Under the pieces are notes generated by a model. It did not search any database. It worked only from the letters and a program-made list of their open reading frames with translations, and was not told the DNA's origin. Positions 1 to 8,750 of a stretch of DNA of 64,000 nucleotides are shown piece by piece. Each line of letters opens with the position of its first letter. The stretch's first letter is position 1. Made by a program: the position numbers and the translations under genes. Origin of the DNA: Mesorhizobium neociceri (GTDB lineage Bacteria > Pseudomonadota > Alphaproteobacteria > Rhizobiales > Rhizobiaceae); NCBI RefSeq assembly GCF_013520985.1, contig NZ_JACDTY010000019.1, forward strand, positions 59,174 through 123,173, in the 5' to 3' direction.

Positions 1-199
1 GCCCGGCAAGATCATCACCGGCAAGCCGGGCGTCGCCAATGATCCCGACGCGCTTGCGTATTCACACGGCCGCACGCCTTGGCCGCGGCTCGGCACCCCG
101 AACGATGTGGCAGGCGCGGCGCTGTTTCTTGCCAGCGACATGGCAAGCTATGTCACCGGCATCAATCTGATGGTGGATGGCGGCTGGATGGCGGGCTGA
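1..199 (+). CDS. Short-chain dehydrogenase/reductase, C-terminal fragment
   Basis: The window opens inside a gene read from base 2, ending at TGA 197-199. The visible 65 residues end in the typical C-terminus of a classical SDR oxidoreductase: RLGTPNDVAGAALFLASD, then YVTGINLMVDGGW. In this family the segment follows the Rossmann core and contributes to the substrate loop and tetramer interface; the catalytic Ser-Tyr-Lys residues lie upstream, outside the window. Substrate cannot be judged. The 180 bases to the next gene hold no obvious terminator or promoter. Confidence 0.85.
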   Translation, partial: PGKIITGKPGVANDPDALAYSHGRTPWPRLGTPNDVAGAALFLASDMASYVTGINLMVDGGWMAG

Positions 200-378
200 T
201 CGTGCGGGACAATGCCTCGCAATGCGCCATAAGCCAAACCTGCAATCTTAGCCTCAACTCATATGTTATGCGCCGCCCTCAGGCACAGTGCGATGCCGCC
301 ATTGGCCCTTGAACGGCCAAAATGGAGGCGTACCATTGCAGCATCTGAAACTGAGTCTGCTTTCATTCGTCCGGGCTA

Positions 379-2268
379 ATGTCCGGATCGGGCTGGATAT
401 TTTCCTTGAATACGGATGCAACAAGCGGCGCGGCCAAGCGCGGCAAATCGTTTGCCCATGTGGCGGAGGCCTCCTGGGGCAAGGGCCTCAGCACGCTGCT
501 GCGCATCGTGCGCATGACGCTGCGCCATCCCTGGCAGGTGGCGATCACCATCGTCTCGACCTTCGTCGCCGCGACGCTACAGCTGTTCATCCCGCGCCTG
601 CTGGGGCACGCCATCGACCAGGCGCAAGGGGTAATGACCGCGGGCGGCGGGGCGGCGGCGGAGCAGGCGCTGTGGACGACGGCGCTGACGCTGCTCGTCG
701 TCTCGATCCTGCGCGGCCTCTTCACCATGGCGCAGAACTATTACGGCGAGGCCGTCGGCCACCGCACCGGCTATGAATTGCGCCTGGCTTTCTACGAGAA
801 GATTCAGCGGCTGAGCTTCTCCTTCCATGACAGGGTCCACACCGGCGACCTCATCACGCTCGGCCTGCTCGACCTCGACGGCGTGCGCATGTTCTTTTCC
901 ACCGGCATATTGCGCGTCGTGCTGCTCGGTGTGCTGATCGGCGTCGGCTCCTACCTCCTGATCAGCACCGATATCGAGCTCGGGCTGCTCAGCCTGAGTT
1001 TTGTGCCGTTCGTCGCCTGGCGCTCCTCGGTCACGCAGCTCAGATTGCGCAGCACCTGGCTGACGTTGCAGGAGCGCCTCTCGGTGCTGAGCCGGGTGAT
1101 GGACGAGAATCTCGGCGGCATCCGCGTCGTGCGCGCCTTCGCCGCGCAGCAACACGAGCTGGAGAAATTCGACCGCGCCAAGCTGTCGGCGCTGGAGCTC
1201 GCCGACCAACGCGTCGACATCCGTGTCTCCAACACCAGCGCCATGAATTTTTCCTTCCTGGCGGCCATGGGACTGGTGTTGTGGTTCGGCGGCCAGAAGG
1301 TGATTGCGGGCGAGATCAGCGTCGGCACCCTGGCCCAGTTCCTGACCTTCATGACCATTCTGCAGATGCCGGTGCGCCAGCTCGGCCTGATGGTCAACTC
1401 GTTTGCCCGCGCCTCGACCTGTGGCACCAGGCTGTTCGAACTGCTCGACGCCGAACTCGACATCGAGGATGCGCCTGGCGCCAAGGATCTCGTGGTCAGC
1501 GAAGGCGTGCTGCGCTTCGACAATGTCGGTTTCCGCTATGCCGGCGCGGGCGGCCGGCCGGCGCTGTTGGGCATTTCCTTCGAGGCGAGGTCCGGCGAGA
1601 CCGTCGGCGTTGTCGGCCCGCCGGGCAGCGGCAAGTCGACCATTGCGCATCTGATCCCGCGCTTCTACGACGTCACGTCGGGCGCTATCACTATCGACGG
1701 GCAGGACATTCGTGCGGTCACACTGCAGTCGCTGCGCAAGGCGGTCGGCGTCGTGCAGCAGGACGCGTTCCTGTTCACCACCTCGATCGAGAACAACATC
1801 GCCTATGGCAATCCGTGGGCGCGCGAGACCCGCATCGGGCAGGCAGCCGAGTACGCCCAGCTGCACAACTACATTATCGGGCTCCCGGCGGGCTACACCA
1901 CGGTCGTCGGTGAACGCGGCGCGTCGCTTTCCGGCGGCCAGCGGCAGCGCCTGACGATTGCCCGCACCCTGATGCTGCGACCTTCGGTTCTGGTCTTCGA
2001 CGATTCCACTGCGGCCGTCGACGCCGGCACCGAGCAGCGGATTCGCACCGCGATGAAGCGCTTCGCCAAGGACCGCGTGACGCTGATCATCTCGCACCGG
2101 CTGAGCTCGCTGATGCATGCCGACCAGATCCTGTTCATCGAGAACGGCCGCATCGCCGAGCGCGGCACGCACCAGGAACTGCTGGCGCTCGGCGGACGCT
2201 ACCGCGCGCTCTACGACCTTCAGTTGCGGCCGGAAGACGATTTGCCGGTGGCAGTGGGAGCCGCGTGA
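379..2268 (+). CDS. ABC exporter half-transporter, degenerate-site subunit
   Basis: A 629-residue fused permease/ATPase of the type IV exporter class. Residues about 40-330 form the six-helix membrane domain; the nucleotide-binding domain follows, with Walker A GPPGSGKST (about 413-421), signature LSGGQRQR (about 517) and H-loop ISHRLSS. The Walker B stretch reads VLVFDDST, so the usual catalytic glutamate is aspartate. In heterodimeric exporters this marks the subunit carrying the non-hydrolysing site. Its stop overlaps the start of a second half-transporter of the same length, so the two very probably form one heterodimer in the inner membrane. The substrate (drug, lipid or peptide) is unknown. 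The ATG at 379 gives the longest frame; a start slightly downstream is possible, since the first 25 residues are not membrane-like. Confidence 0.93.
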   Translation: MSGSGWIFSLNTDATSGAAKRGKSFAHVAEASWGKGLSTLLRIVRMTLRHPWQVAITIVSTFVAATLQLFIPRLLGHAIDQAQGVMTAGGGAAAEQALWTTALTLLVVSILRGLFTMAQNYYGEAVGHRTGYELRLAFYEKIQRLSFSFHDRVHTGDLITLGLLDLDGVRMFFSTGILRVVLLGVLIGVGSYLLISTDIELGLLSLSFVPFVAWRSSVTQLRLRSTWLTLQERLSVLSRVMDENLGGIRVVRAFAAQQHELEKFDRAKLSALELADQRVDIRVSNTSAMNFSFLAAMGLVLWFGGQKVIAGEISVGTLAQFLTFMTILQMPVRQLGLMVNSFARASTCGTRLFELLDAELDIEDAPGAKDLVVSEGVLRFDNVGFRYAGAGGRPALLGISFEARSGETVGVVGPPGSGKSTIAHLIPRFYDVTSGAITIDGQDIRAVTLQSLRKAVGVVQQDAFLFTTSIENNIAYGNPWARETRIGQAAEYAQLHNYIIGLPAGYTTVVGERGASLSGGQRQRLTIARTLMLRPSVLVFDDSTAAVDAGTEQRIRTAMKRFAKDRVTLIISHRLSSLMHADQILFIENGRIAERGTHQELLALGGRYRALYDLQLRPEDDLPVAVGAA

Positions 2269-4154
2269 TGTCGACACAGAATGACGACGAGAAGGAAGAC
2301 ACCAGCGGGCGGCCGACCAAGGCCGTCGTCGGCTCGCATCGCGACGAGGAAGAGGTTTTCGGCAAGGCCTACGATCCGCGCATCATCAGCCGCATCTGGA
2401 GCTTTGTAAAACCGTATCAGGGCCGGATCTTCATCTCGGTCACTGCCGTGCTGGTGTTCACGCTGACGCAGCTGGCGATCCCGCTGGTCATCCGCTACGC
2501 CATCGACCATGGCATGGCGGCCGGCCGGCCCGACCGCTCTGTAATGAACTGGGCGATCGGCGCTTTCGCACTGATCATCCTGATCAACTACGCCGCCAGC
2601 TATGTCCAGGAAAGCGTGGTCGGCAAGGTGGCCGAAAATGTGCTGTCGGACCTGCGCCGCGCCATGTTCAGCCATCTGCAGAGGGTCTCGCTGAGCTTCA
2701 TGGACAAGACCGAGGTGGGCCGGTTGATGTCGCGCCTGCAGGGCGACGTCAATTCGATGCAGGAGTTCCTTGAAACATCCGTCATGTCGGTCGGCGACAT
2801 CGTGCTTCTGTTCGGCATCGTCACCGTTCTGCTCTGGCTCGATTTCCGGCTCGGCCTGCTGACGCTGTCGACCATGCCGGCGCTGTTCATCGTGCGCCTG
2901 TTCTGGCTGCCGCGGGCCAAGGTCGCCTTCATGGCCGCGCACGAGACCAATTCGATCGCCAACGGCGCGCTTGCCGAAGGCATCCATGGCGTGCGCACGG
3001 TGCAGAGTCTCGAACGCCAGCACGTCAATTTCGACCTTTATGACGAGAAGGTGCTGGCCAACTTGAAGACGCACCTGACCTCGGCCAAATATGCGCAGGT
3101 GATGGTGCCGATCGTCGACACGCTGACCGGCATCGCCATGGCGACGGTCATCGTCGTCGGCGGTTCGATGGTGCTGTCGCACAGCCTCGACATCGGCGTC
3201 ATGGTGGCGTTCCTGTTCTACATCCAACGCTTCTTCGACCCGATCCGCTCGCTCACCATGCAGTACAGCGTGATGCAGCGGGCCATGGCGTCGGGCCAGC
3301 GCATCTCCGAAGTGCTGGACGTGCCGGTCGACGTCAGCGACAGGCGAGGCGCGGTGAAGCTGACGCGCGACATGGACGGCTCGGTCGAGTTCAGGAACGT
3401 CACCTTCGGCTACCGGCAGAACCAGCCGGTGCTCAAAAATGTCTCCTTCCGCGTCAATCCCAGCGAGACGGTAGCGCTGGTCGGCCCGACCGGTTCGGGC
3501 AAGTCGAGCTGCATGGCGCTGGTGCACCGCTTCTACGATGTCTGGTCGGGCGAGGTGCGGGTCGGCGGCCACGATGTGCGCGACGTAACGCAGGATTCGC
3601 TCGGCGACCAGGTCGCCATGGTGCTGCAGGAGCCGTTCCTGTTTTCGGGCACGGTGCTGGAAAACATCCGCTACCACAAAACCGGCGCAACACGCGAGGA
3701 AGTGATGCGCGCCGCACAGGCCGTCGGCGCACACGACTTCATCGAGCATTTGCCCGACGGCTACGACACCGAGCTCGAGCAGCGCGGCGGCAATCTCTCG
3801 CTCGGCCAGCGCCAGCTGATCAGTTTTGCGCGCGCGCTGGTGGCGGATGCAAAAATCCTGGTGCTCGACGAAGCTACGGCCAGCATCGATTCCTACACCG
3901 AGATGCTGATCCAGAAGGCGCTGGTCACGCTGCTGGAAGGCCGCACCGGCCTGGTCATCGCCCACCGGCTCGCCACCATCCGCGGCGCCGATCGCATCAT
4001 CGTGCTGCAGAACGGTGAGATCGTCGAAAGCGGCAACCACGAGCAGCTGATGGCGGCCAAAGGGCTCTACGCGCGGCTCTACAACATGAACTACGCCTCG
4101 TTCGACGACATGTCGGAGGAAGACACAGGCGCGCCGGCCGGCAAGGCGACGTGA
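2268..4154 (+). CDS. ABC exporter half-transporter, partner subunit
   Basis: About 628 residues, same architecture as the preceding gene: a cytoplasmic lead of about 45 residues, six transmembrane helices, then an ATPase domain with Walker A GPTGSGKSS (about residue 405), Walker B ILVLDEATASID with an intact glutamate, and H-loop IAHRLAT. The signature motif is NLSLGQRQL instead of LSGGQ. The catalytic glutamate here and the altered signature are what is expected of the partner of a degenerate-site subunit. ATG 2268-2270 overlaps the upstream TGA (TGATG), so translation is coupled; a GTG one codon earlier is an alternative start. A strong hairpin follows the gene. Confidence 0.93.
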   Translation: MSTQNDDEKEDTSGRPTKAVVGSHRDEEEVFGKAYDPRIISRIWSFVKPYQGRIFISVTAVLVFTLTQLAIPLVIRYAIDHGMAAGRPDRSVMNWAIGAFALIILINYAASYVQESVVGKVAENVLSDLRRAMFSHLQRVSLSFMDKTEVGRLMSRLQGDVNSMQEFLETSVMSVGDIVLLFGIVTVLLWLDFRLGLLTLSTMPALFIVRLFWLPRAKVAFMAAHETNSIANGALAEGIHGVRTVQSLERQHVNFDLYDEKVLANLKTHLTSAKYAQVMVPIVDTLTGIAMATVIVVGGSMVLSHSLDIGVMVAFLFYIQRFFDPIRSLTMQYSVMQRAMASGQRISEVLDVPVDVSDRRGAVKLTRDMDGSVEFRNVTFGYRQNQPVLKNVSFRVNPSETVALVGPTGSGKSSCMALVHRFYDVWSGEVRVGGHDVRDVTQDSLGDQVAMVLQEPFLFSGTVLENIRYHKTGATREEVMRAAQAVGAHDFIEHLPDGYDTELEQRGGNLSLGQRQLISFARALVADAKILVLDEATASIDSYTEMLIQKALVTLLEGRTGLVIAHRLATIRGADRIIVLQNGEIVESGNHEQLMAAKGLYARLYNMNYASFDDMSEEDTGAPAGKAT

Positions 4155-4198
4155 GGAGACGGACGCTGCGCTCAGCCGATGGTCGCCTTCGCGGCTAA

Positions 4199-4244
4199 AT
4201 CATGATGAGATTTGGTTGAAATCTCATCATGATCTAACTTTTTG
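4199..4244 (+). terminator. Strong hairpin with T-run after the ABC exporter pair
   Basis: A perfect 15-bp inverted repeat (4199-4213 against 4219-4233, 5-base loop) starts 45 bases after the exporter stop and is followed by CTAACTTTTTG. The stem is AT-rich, so it could equally be part of the adjoining repeat element. Intrinsic terminator is the simplest reading. Confidence 0.6.
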
Positions 4245-4248
4245 TTGG

Positions 4249-4295
4249 AGCATGATCTTTTCCAAAAACCGGAACCCACTTTTTGGGATCATGCT
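4249..4295. repeat. Rhizobial palindromic intergenic repeat
   Basis: AGCATGATC and GATCATGCT close the ends, with CCAAAAA and TTTTTGG inside around a CCGGAACCCAC core. The same plan appears at 36063-36109 (AGCGTGATC...GATCACGCT with GGGAACCGG). I know this as a very abundant intergenic palindrome in Mesorhizobium and relatives. It ends on the stop codon of the next minus-strand gene. Confidence 0.75.
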
Positions 4296-4690
4296 TAGTC
4301 GTGCCAGCCGATGGACAGGCCCTTGGTCCACATGCATTTTTCGACACCTCCCCTAAGGAAGCCTTTCAGGAGAGAGCGCCTGCCGCCACCGAGGCCGTGA
4401 AGATCGGCTTCCGTGACAGGCTCGCGCGTCAGCCGCTCGGCTTCATCAGGCGTCAGCGGCAGTTGGACCCAGCATTGCGGATCGTCGCCGCCGACCCAGT
4501 CAACGGTCTCGATGAAGACGGAAACGAAGCGCTGCGAACAGACGGGGCAGCCGAGCACCGAGGCGATCAGATGCGACTCGTCGATGAGCGTGGCCTGGTG
4601 AGACAGGCCGGCGCGCGCCTCCCAGGCGTCGTCCGGCGACACCGGCCAGCAGCGCTGGCAGCCGAAATTTCCGGACGACGCGTCAGCCAT
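4295..4690 (-). CDS. Hypothetical protein with two CxxC pairs
   Basis: 131 residues, cytoplasmic by appearance (no signal peptide or membrane helix). CQRC near residues 10-13 and CPVC near 48-51 could together bind one zinc ion, and the middle carries a WVGGDDPQCW segment. The ATG at 4690 is preceded by AGGAGG with five-base spacing, a near-ideal ribosome site, which makes this a real gene. I do not recognise the family and assign no function. It stands alone between the exporter operon and a decayed region. Confidence 0.7.
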   Translation of the reverse strand: MADASSGNFGCQRCWPVSPDDAWEARAGLSHQATLIDESHLIASVLGCPVCSQRFVSVFIETVDWVGGDDPQCWVQLPLTPDEAERLTREPVTEADLHGLGGGRRSLLKGFLRGGVEKCMWTKGLSIGWHD

Positions 4691-5335
4691 TGATCCTCCT
4701 GCGCCTCGTTACATCCCGACCTTGCATGATCCGGTCAAGGTCCTTGCATCGCGGGTCGCATGCGATCATTTCCTAGGCCGCAATTCAATCTGCAACAGCG
4801 GCTTCGATCCCCATAGCAGCCATACGTAGAACAGCAGCAGCCCGCCGCCGATCTTGACCATACGCGTCGAGAATGATGCTGCTCTAACGCCACGCGGAGT
4901 TGCGGATCACCGAGCAGAAATTGCCGCGATGGAAATGCGGCTCCTTGTCGGCGATCACATCGGCCTTGACGTTGCCGAAGGTGGTCTCGGGCTTGTGCTT
5001 GATACCGTCGTAAAAGGCCTCGATGATATCCTCCTTGAGGGCAGGCGCATCCTATTCGGGAATAGCTCGATGTGACGCCCGCCGCCTACCGGCGCGTTCA
5101 GGTCGATGAACTGCAGCTGTGTCTTAAGGGCGATTCCGCACTGAATTCTACCGCGCCCCCTAGCGCGCGATGGCACGCTGCGGCGTGCGCCTTAACCTCA
5201 ACAAACGCCGTCATGATGGGTTTCGTTCCTTAGCCGTCGCATGAAAATGGCTGGGGAACAGGACGGCTTGCCGCGAGTTTCTGTCTTCGAGCCGCGCGGC
5301 GTGAATGGCGCGGCAGCGCAAGGAGGAGACGGCAT
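4691..5335. other. Decayed intergenic region
   Basis: 645 bases with no intact gene of ordinary size. On the minus strand 4770-4862 could encode a 30-residue peptide with one hydrophobic segment (ILLLFYVWLLWG-like) that looks like the tail of a lost membrane protein. 4884-5075 holds the HD-domain remnant listed separately. The last 100 bases lead into the DUF3309 gene. No terminator or promoter could be picked out with confidence. Confidence 0.5.
4884..5075 (-). pseudogene. Remnant of an HD-domain phosphohydrolase-like protein
   Basis: Read leftward, codons from 5040 to the TAG at 4884 encode LKEDIIEAFYDGIKHKP, then TTFGNVKADVIADKEPHF and HRGNFCSVIRNSAW. This matches, from memory, the C-terminal third of a family of rhizobial HD-domain proteins related to cyanamide hydratase-type metal-dependent phosphohydrolases. 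Upstream in the same frame there is a stop seven codons before LKED, and the HD motif region is missing, so the gene is dead. The recognisable tail is well conserved, which suggests fairly recent decay. Confidence 0.6.
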
Positions 5336-5500
5336 ATGGGCCTGGGTACCATTCTTATTATCATCCTTATCATCGCGTTGCTTGGCGGCTTCAGCGGCCT
5401 CGGCGGCGGACCATTTTACGGCACGGGTTACTATGGCGGCGGCGGCCTCGGGCTGGTGCTGATCATCGTGATCATTCTGGTTGTTCTCGGACGCATATAG
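5336..5500 (+). CDS. DUF3309 small membrane protein
   Basis: A 54-residue protein starting MGLGTILIIILIIALLGG, with a glycine/tyrosine-rich middle and a second hydrophobic stretch ending LVVLGRI. This hydrophobic - Gly-rich - hydrophobic plan and the start and end motifs are those of DUF3309 proteins, common one-gene units in Rhizobiales with unknown function. AGGAGGAG lies 7 bases before ATG 5336. Both hydrophobic stretches are long enough to span the inner membrane, giving a hairpin topology. Confidence 0.85.
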   Translation: MGLGTILIIILIIALLGGFSGLGGGPFYGTGYYGGGGLGLVLIIVIILVVLGRI

Positions 5501-5553
5501 CGTCGCCATCGGCCGCCGAAGCTCGCAGCTACGGCGGCCGCTCTCGGTTTGAC

Positions 5554-5599
5554 GACATTGGTTGGCAGTTGAAGACATTGCTGGCGTCTGGAGACATTG
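5554..5599. repeat. Three GACATTG copies at 19-20 base spacing
   Basis: GACATTG occurs at 5554, 5574 and 5593, roughly two helical turns apart, so the copies lie on one face of the DNA. The third overlaps the probable TTG start of the next gene. It could be a protein-binding array controlling that gene or chance; there is no adjacent regulator. Confidence 0.4.
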
Positions 5600-6814
5600 G
5601 TGGCACGCAAACTCGACCTGCGCAGTGGCCGGCCGGTCTGGTTTGCCTATCGGGCGCCATCGGTGCCGACGGAAAAACTGACCCGCGACGTCAAGACCGA
5701 CGTGCTGATCGTCGGCATGGGGATCAGCGGCGCCATGGCCACAGAAACGCTGGCCGGCGCTGGCCATTCGGTGATCTGCATCGACCGTCGTGGACCCTTG
5801 CTGGGATCGACTGCGGCGACGACGGCGCTGGTGCAGTTCGAACTTGACCAGCCGCTGACGAAACTTTCGCCGATGGTCGGGAAGGCCGATGCCGGACAGG
5901 CATGGCGTCGGTCGCGGCTTGCGGTGTCCAACCTTGGCGGAAGGATCGCCGAACTCGGCATCGACTGTCGCCTTACATCATCCCCTTCGCTCTATCTGGC
6001 CGGCGATGTACTCGACCCCTCCGCGCTGCGCGACGAGGCAGAAGCGCGCCGGCAGGTCGGCATCGGCGCAAGCTACCTGACCCGCAAGGTCCTCGCCGAC
6101 GAGTTTGGTATCGATCGCGCCGGCGCCATCCTGAGCCACGGCAATCTTGCGCTCGACCCGCGCAAACTCACCGCCGGCCTGCTGCTGAAATCGCTGCAGC
6201 GCAAGGCGCGTTTCTACGCGCCGGTGCAGGCGACGGCGATCGAGGACAGCCGTGACCAGGTCGCCGTCGCTACCAGCCTCGGTCCGACGATCACTGCGCG
6301 GCATCTGGTGCTGGCCACCGGCTACGAACTGACCGATATCATCCCGAAGACCGCGCACAGCGTCGTCTCGACCTGGGCGATCGCCACGGCGCCGCAGCCG
6401 AAAAACATTTGGCCGCGCGCCGTGCTGATCTGGGAAGCGTCGGAGCCATATCTGTACCTGCGCGCGACAGCAGACGGCCGCGTCGTCTGCGGCGGCGAGG
6501 ATGAGGGGTTCACCGACGAGGCGCGTCGTGACCCGCTGATCGCCGACAAGGCGAAACGTCTGGCGAAGAAACTGCATCGCCTGCTGCCGCGGCTCGACGT
6601 CCGCCCCGAATTCGCCTGGACCGGCTCATTCGGCACCACGAGCACAGGCATGCCCTATATTGGCGCACTGCCGTGCCACCCACGCATCCACGCCGTGATG
6701 GGTTATGGCGGCAACGGTATCACCTTCTCGCAGATCGCTTCGGAGATCGTTGCCTCGGCGATCGGCGGCATCGAAGACTCCGATGCGAAGCTCTTCTCAT
6801 TCAGCCGGTCCTGA
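5597..6814 (+). CDS. FAD-dependent oxidoreductase, DAO family
   Basis: About 405 residues. The N-terminal dinucleotide-binding motif GMGISG (G40-x-G42-x-x-G45) sits in TDVLIVGMGISG and is followed by ICIDRR, the acidic end of strand two. The C-terminal part contains FAWTGSFGTTSTGMPYIG and GYGGNGITFSQIASEI, characteristic of D-amino-acid oxidase/glycine oxidase-like flavoproteins that oxidise amines or amino acids. No signal peptide is seen, so it should be cytoplasmic. Substrate is unknown and the gene is not in an operon. No ATG precedes the fold; TTG 5597 or GTG 5600 is the likely start, and the conserved lead LDLRSGRPVWFAYRAP supports it. Confidence 0.85.
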   Translation: MVARKLDLRSGRPVWFAYRAPSVPTEKLTRDVKTDVLIVGMGISGAMATETLAGAGHSVICIDRRGPLLGSTAATTALVQFELDQPLTKLSPMVGKADAGQAWRRSRLAVSNLGGRIAELGIDCRLTSSPSLYLAGDVLDPSALRDEAEARRQVGIGASYLTRKVLADEFGIDRAGAILSHGNLALDPRKLTAGLLLKSLQRKARFYAPVQATAIEDSRDQVAVATSLGPTITARHLVLATGYELTDIIPKTAHSVVSTWAIATAPQPKNIWPRAVLIWEASEPYLYLRATADGRVVCGGEDEGFTDEARRDPLIADKAKRLAKKLHRLLPRLDVRPEFAWTGSFGTTSTGMPYIGALPCHPRIHAVMGYGGNGITFSQIASEIVASAIGGIEDSDAKLFSFSRS

Positions 6815-6908
6815 TCGGCCGCTTCGCCCTCTTCGCCCGCCACGCCGTCGCCCAAGCAGTAATCTCTACAGCACGGCTAATGAAGCTTCGGTCTTTCAAC
6901 GGCGCGGT

Positions 6909-7331
6909 TTAGGGTTTGCAACTGCTGACGCTTTTGAACGTCATTTCATTTTTGCAATCATATTCCGGAGGCCAGTCGTTGCTACTTCTGGTGCAAAATT
7001 GGGCGATTATGGCTTCCGCGCTGTACCGGCCAATGAAGATATCAGGCTTTATGGAATTGTCGGTCTGCAGCCCGGTGAAAAAGCTGATTTCCGATCCGCT
7101 TTTGCAGGCACAACCGATCATCAGATCGTCTTTCATCCGACCGGCAATCTGAGCGCAGCCTGCCGGTCCAGGAAGTGCGTCCGAGATTCGAGTAATCTCC
7201 AGGCAGGTTCCGCGTTGCTGTTCGCGCCACTTCGAGTTCAAGGCGGGAAGATCATCCGCCAATGACGCCGTCGTCGCCGCGCCTAGAAATGTCATCTCGA
7301 CAATGGCAGAAATCAGGAAAGCCTTCTTCAT
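6909..7331 (-). CDS. Hypothetical secreted protein
   Basis: 140 residues beginning MKKAFLISAIVEMTFLGAAT and a probable signal-peptidase site near SLADD (about residue 26). The mature part has six or so cysteines (TCLEI, GCAQI, GCACK, FCTRS, DCKNE, SCKP), suggesting a disulfide-stabilised periplasmic protein. It also contains a recurring GCA tripeptide. I do not recognise the family. It is convergent with the flavoprotein gene and lies 79 bases upstream of the 3' end of the tetA-like gene; base composition is lower in GC than its neighbours, which may indicate acquisition. Confidence 0.65.
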   Translation of the reverse strand: MKKAFLISAIVEMTFLGAATTASLADDLPALNSKWREQQRGTCLEITRISDALPGPAGCAQIAGRMKDDLMIGCACKSGSEISFFTGLQTDNSIKPDIFIGRYSAEAIIAQFCTRSSNDWPPEYDCKNEMTFKSVSSCKP

Positions 7332-7410
7332 CGATACCTCTCCCGGTTACGTCCGGTGAGTATAGCATATTTGCAAGGTCTGGTGTGTGAGCGGCTTTAC
7401 TGACGGAGAT

Positions 7411-8625
7411 CTACGCGATCGCAGGCTCTACGGAGCGGGCGCTCCGGGTGCCGAGAAGAACCAGCGGAATGGCTATGGCATAGACGACCAGCACCGAGAG
7501 CCAGATGGCTCCGGGCCACTGCTTCTGGACAACAAAGTAGAAGGTCGAGAAGCCAAGCGGGGCAATGACGGAGGCGAGGCTGACGGCCGATGCCAGCACG
7601 CCCTGGAGCTGGCCCTGGCGGGCGGGGTCGACCTGCCTCGTGGCAAAGGCCTGGAACGCCGGGGCGCCGATGCCGGCCAGCGCGAAGACCGGCATGATGG
7701 CGAACACCATCCAGCCGTGATTGGCGAAAGCCATGGCGAGAAGGGCAATGCAGGCGAAACCGATGCCGGTGACGACGGCCCAGCGCTCGCCGAGCAGCCT
7801 CGCCGCTGGGCCGGGCAGGAATGCCTGCACCAGCGTCTGGCAGACGCCGAACGCACCCAGCGAAAGGCCGATCCAGACGCCGTTCCACTGGAACGTGTCG
7901 AAGCCCCAGAGCGCCCAGCAGGTGCCGTAGGCCTCTCCGGTGGCGCTCATGATGAAGAACACCAGGATGATGGGCAGCAGCCCTCTCATCGAGAACACCC
8001 AGCGCAGCGGCGCAAGCGGGTTGAGCGCGACCAGATCGAGCTTCTGGCGGGCCGGTGTGCGCGACTCCGGCAGGACGAAGAAGGCGAGTAGAAGATTGCA
8101 GGCGTTGAGCACGGCGGCGGCGATGAAAGGCAGACGCAACCAGTATTCGCCGAGCAGACCGCCGAGCACCGGCCCGATGATGAAGCCAGCGCCGAACACG
8201 GCGTTGAACAGGCCGAAGCGGCGGGCTCGCTTATCCTGCGGCGACACATCGGTGATGTAGGCCATGGCGACGGAGACGTTGGCGCTGGTCAGGCCGGCAA
8301 TGGCGCGGCCGAGGAACAGCATCCAGAGCTGCGGCGCGAAGGCCATGACGATGTAGTTGATGGCCGCACCGGCGAGCGAAATGAGCAGCACGGGACGCCT
8401 GCCGATATTATCGCTCAAGGCGCCGAGCATGGGCGCGAAGACGAATTGCATGAGCGCATAGAGCGCGGTCATGATGCCGATGTAGGGTACGATGTCAGGG
8501 CTGTGCGTCACCTCTTGGAGGAGGCGCGGGAGGATGGGGAAGATGAGACCTATGCCGACGGCGTCGAGCCCGATTGCGGCGAAGATGACGGTAAGGGATT
8601 TGTTCATGGCGAAGGTTCTGTTCAT
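7411..8625 (-). CDS. TetA-type MFS drug efflux transporter
   Basis: About 404 residues from MNRTFAMNKSLTVIFAAIGL, with 12 predicted membrane helices. The N-terminus DAVGIGLIFPILPRLL and the motif-A loop GALSDNIGRRPVLL are hallmarks of the TetA(A/B/C)-like DHA1 family of proton-coupled antiporters. In known members these export tetracyclines or other small toxic compounds across the inner membrane. ATG 8625 or 8607 (MNKSL) are both plausible; the frame extends further up but those residues are not family-like. The gene is divergent from a TetR-family regulator, the usual arrangement for substrate-induced efflux. Actual substrate is not determined by sequence; a chromosomal rhizobial copy need not confer tetracycline resistance. 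Confidence 0.88.
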   Translation of the reverse strand: MNRTFAMNKSLTVIFAAIGLDAVGIGLIFPILPRLLQEVTHSPDIVPYIGIMTALYALMQFVFAPMLGALSDNIGRRPVLLISLAGAAINYIVMAFAPQLWMLFLGRAIAGLTSANVSVAMAYITDVSPQDKRARRFGLFNAVFGAGFIIGPVLGGLLGEYWLRLPFIAAAVLNACNLLLAFFVLPESRTPARQKLDLVALNPLAPLRWVFSMRGLLPIILVFFIMSATGEAYGTCWALWGFDTFQWNGVWIGLSLGAFGVCQTLVQAFLPGPAARLLGERWAVVTGIGFACIALLAMAFANHGWMVFAIMPVFALAGIGAPAFQAFATRQVDPARQGQLQGVLASAVSLASVIAPLGFSTFYFVVQKQWPGAIWLSVLVVYAIAIPLVLLGTRSARSVEPAIA

Positions 8626-8750
8626 GACGAGGAGTTGTTCATAGTGGGGCAGCGCGGTGAGGAGCTTGCCCGTGACGTGCCCTGTGGGCGCGGACCTGCT
8701 GGGTTTCTGCGGCGGGGTCGAGCGAAAAGGCTTGTTTTCCGGCTTACCTG

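Noticed and set aside
2220..4040. 606-codon minus-strand frame opposite the second ABC exporter gene
   Set aside because: The plus strand encodes a full ABC transporter; the reverse frame has no recognisable motif and a His/Arg/Asp-rich composition typical of antisense frames in high-GC DNA.
5198..5767. 189-codon minus-strand frame over the DUF3309 gene
   Set aside because: It is low-complexity and overlaps the DUF3309 gene, which has a strong ribosome site and family match, as well as the start of the flavoprotein.
7411..8625. Dedicated tetracycline-resistance determinant
   Set aside because: The protein is of the TetA-like family, but chromosomal rhizobial members have unknown substrates and no mobile-element context is present.
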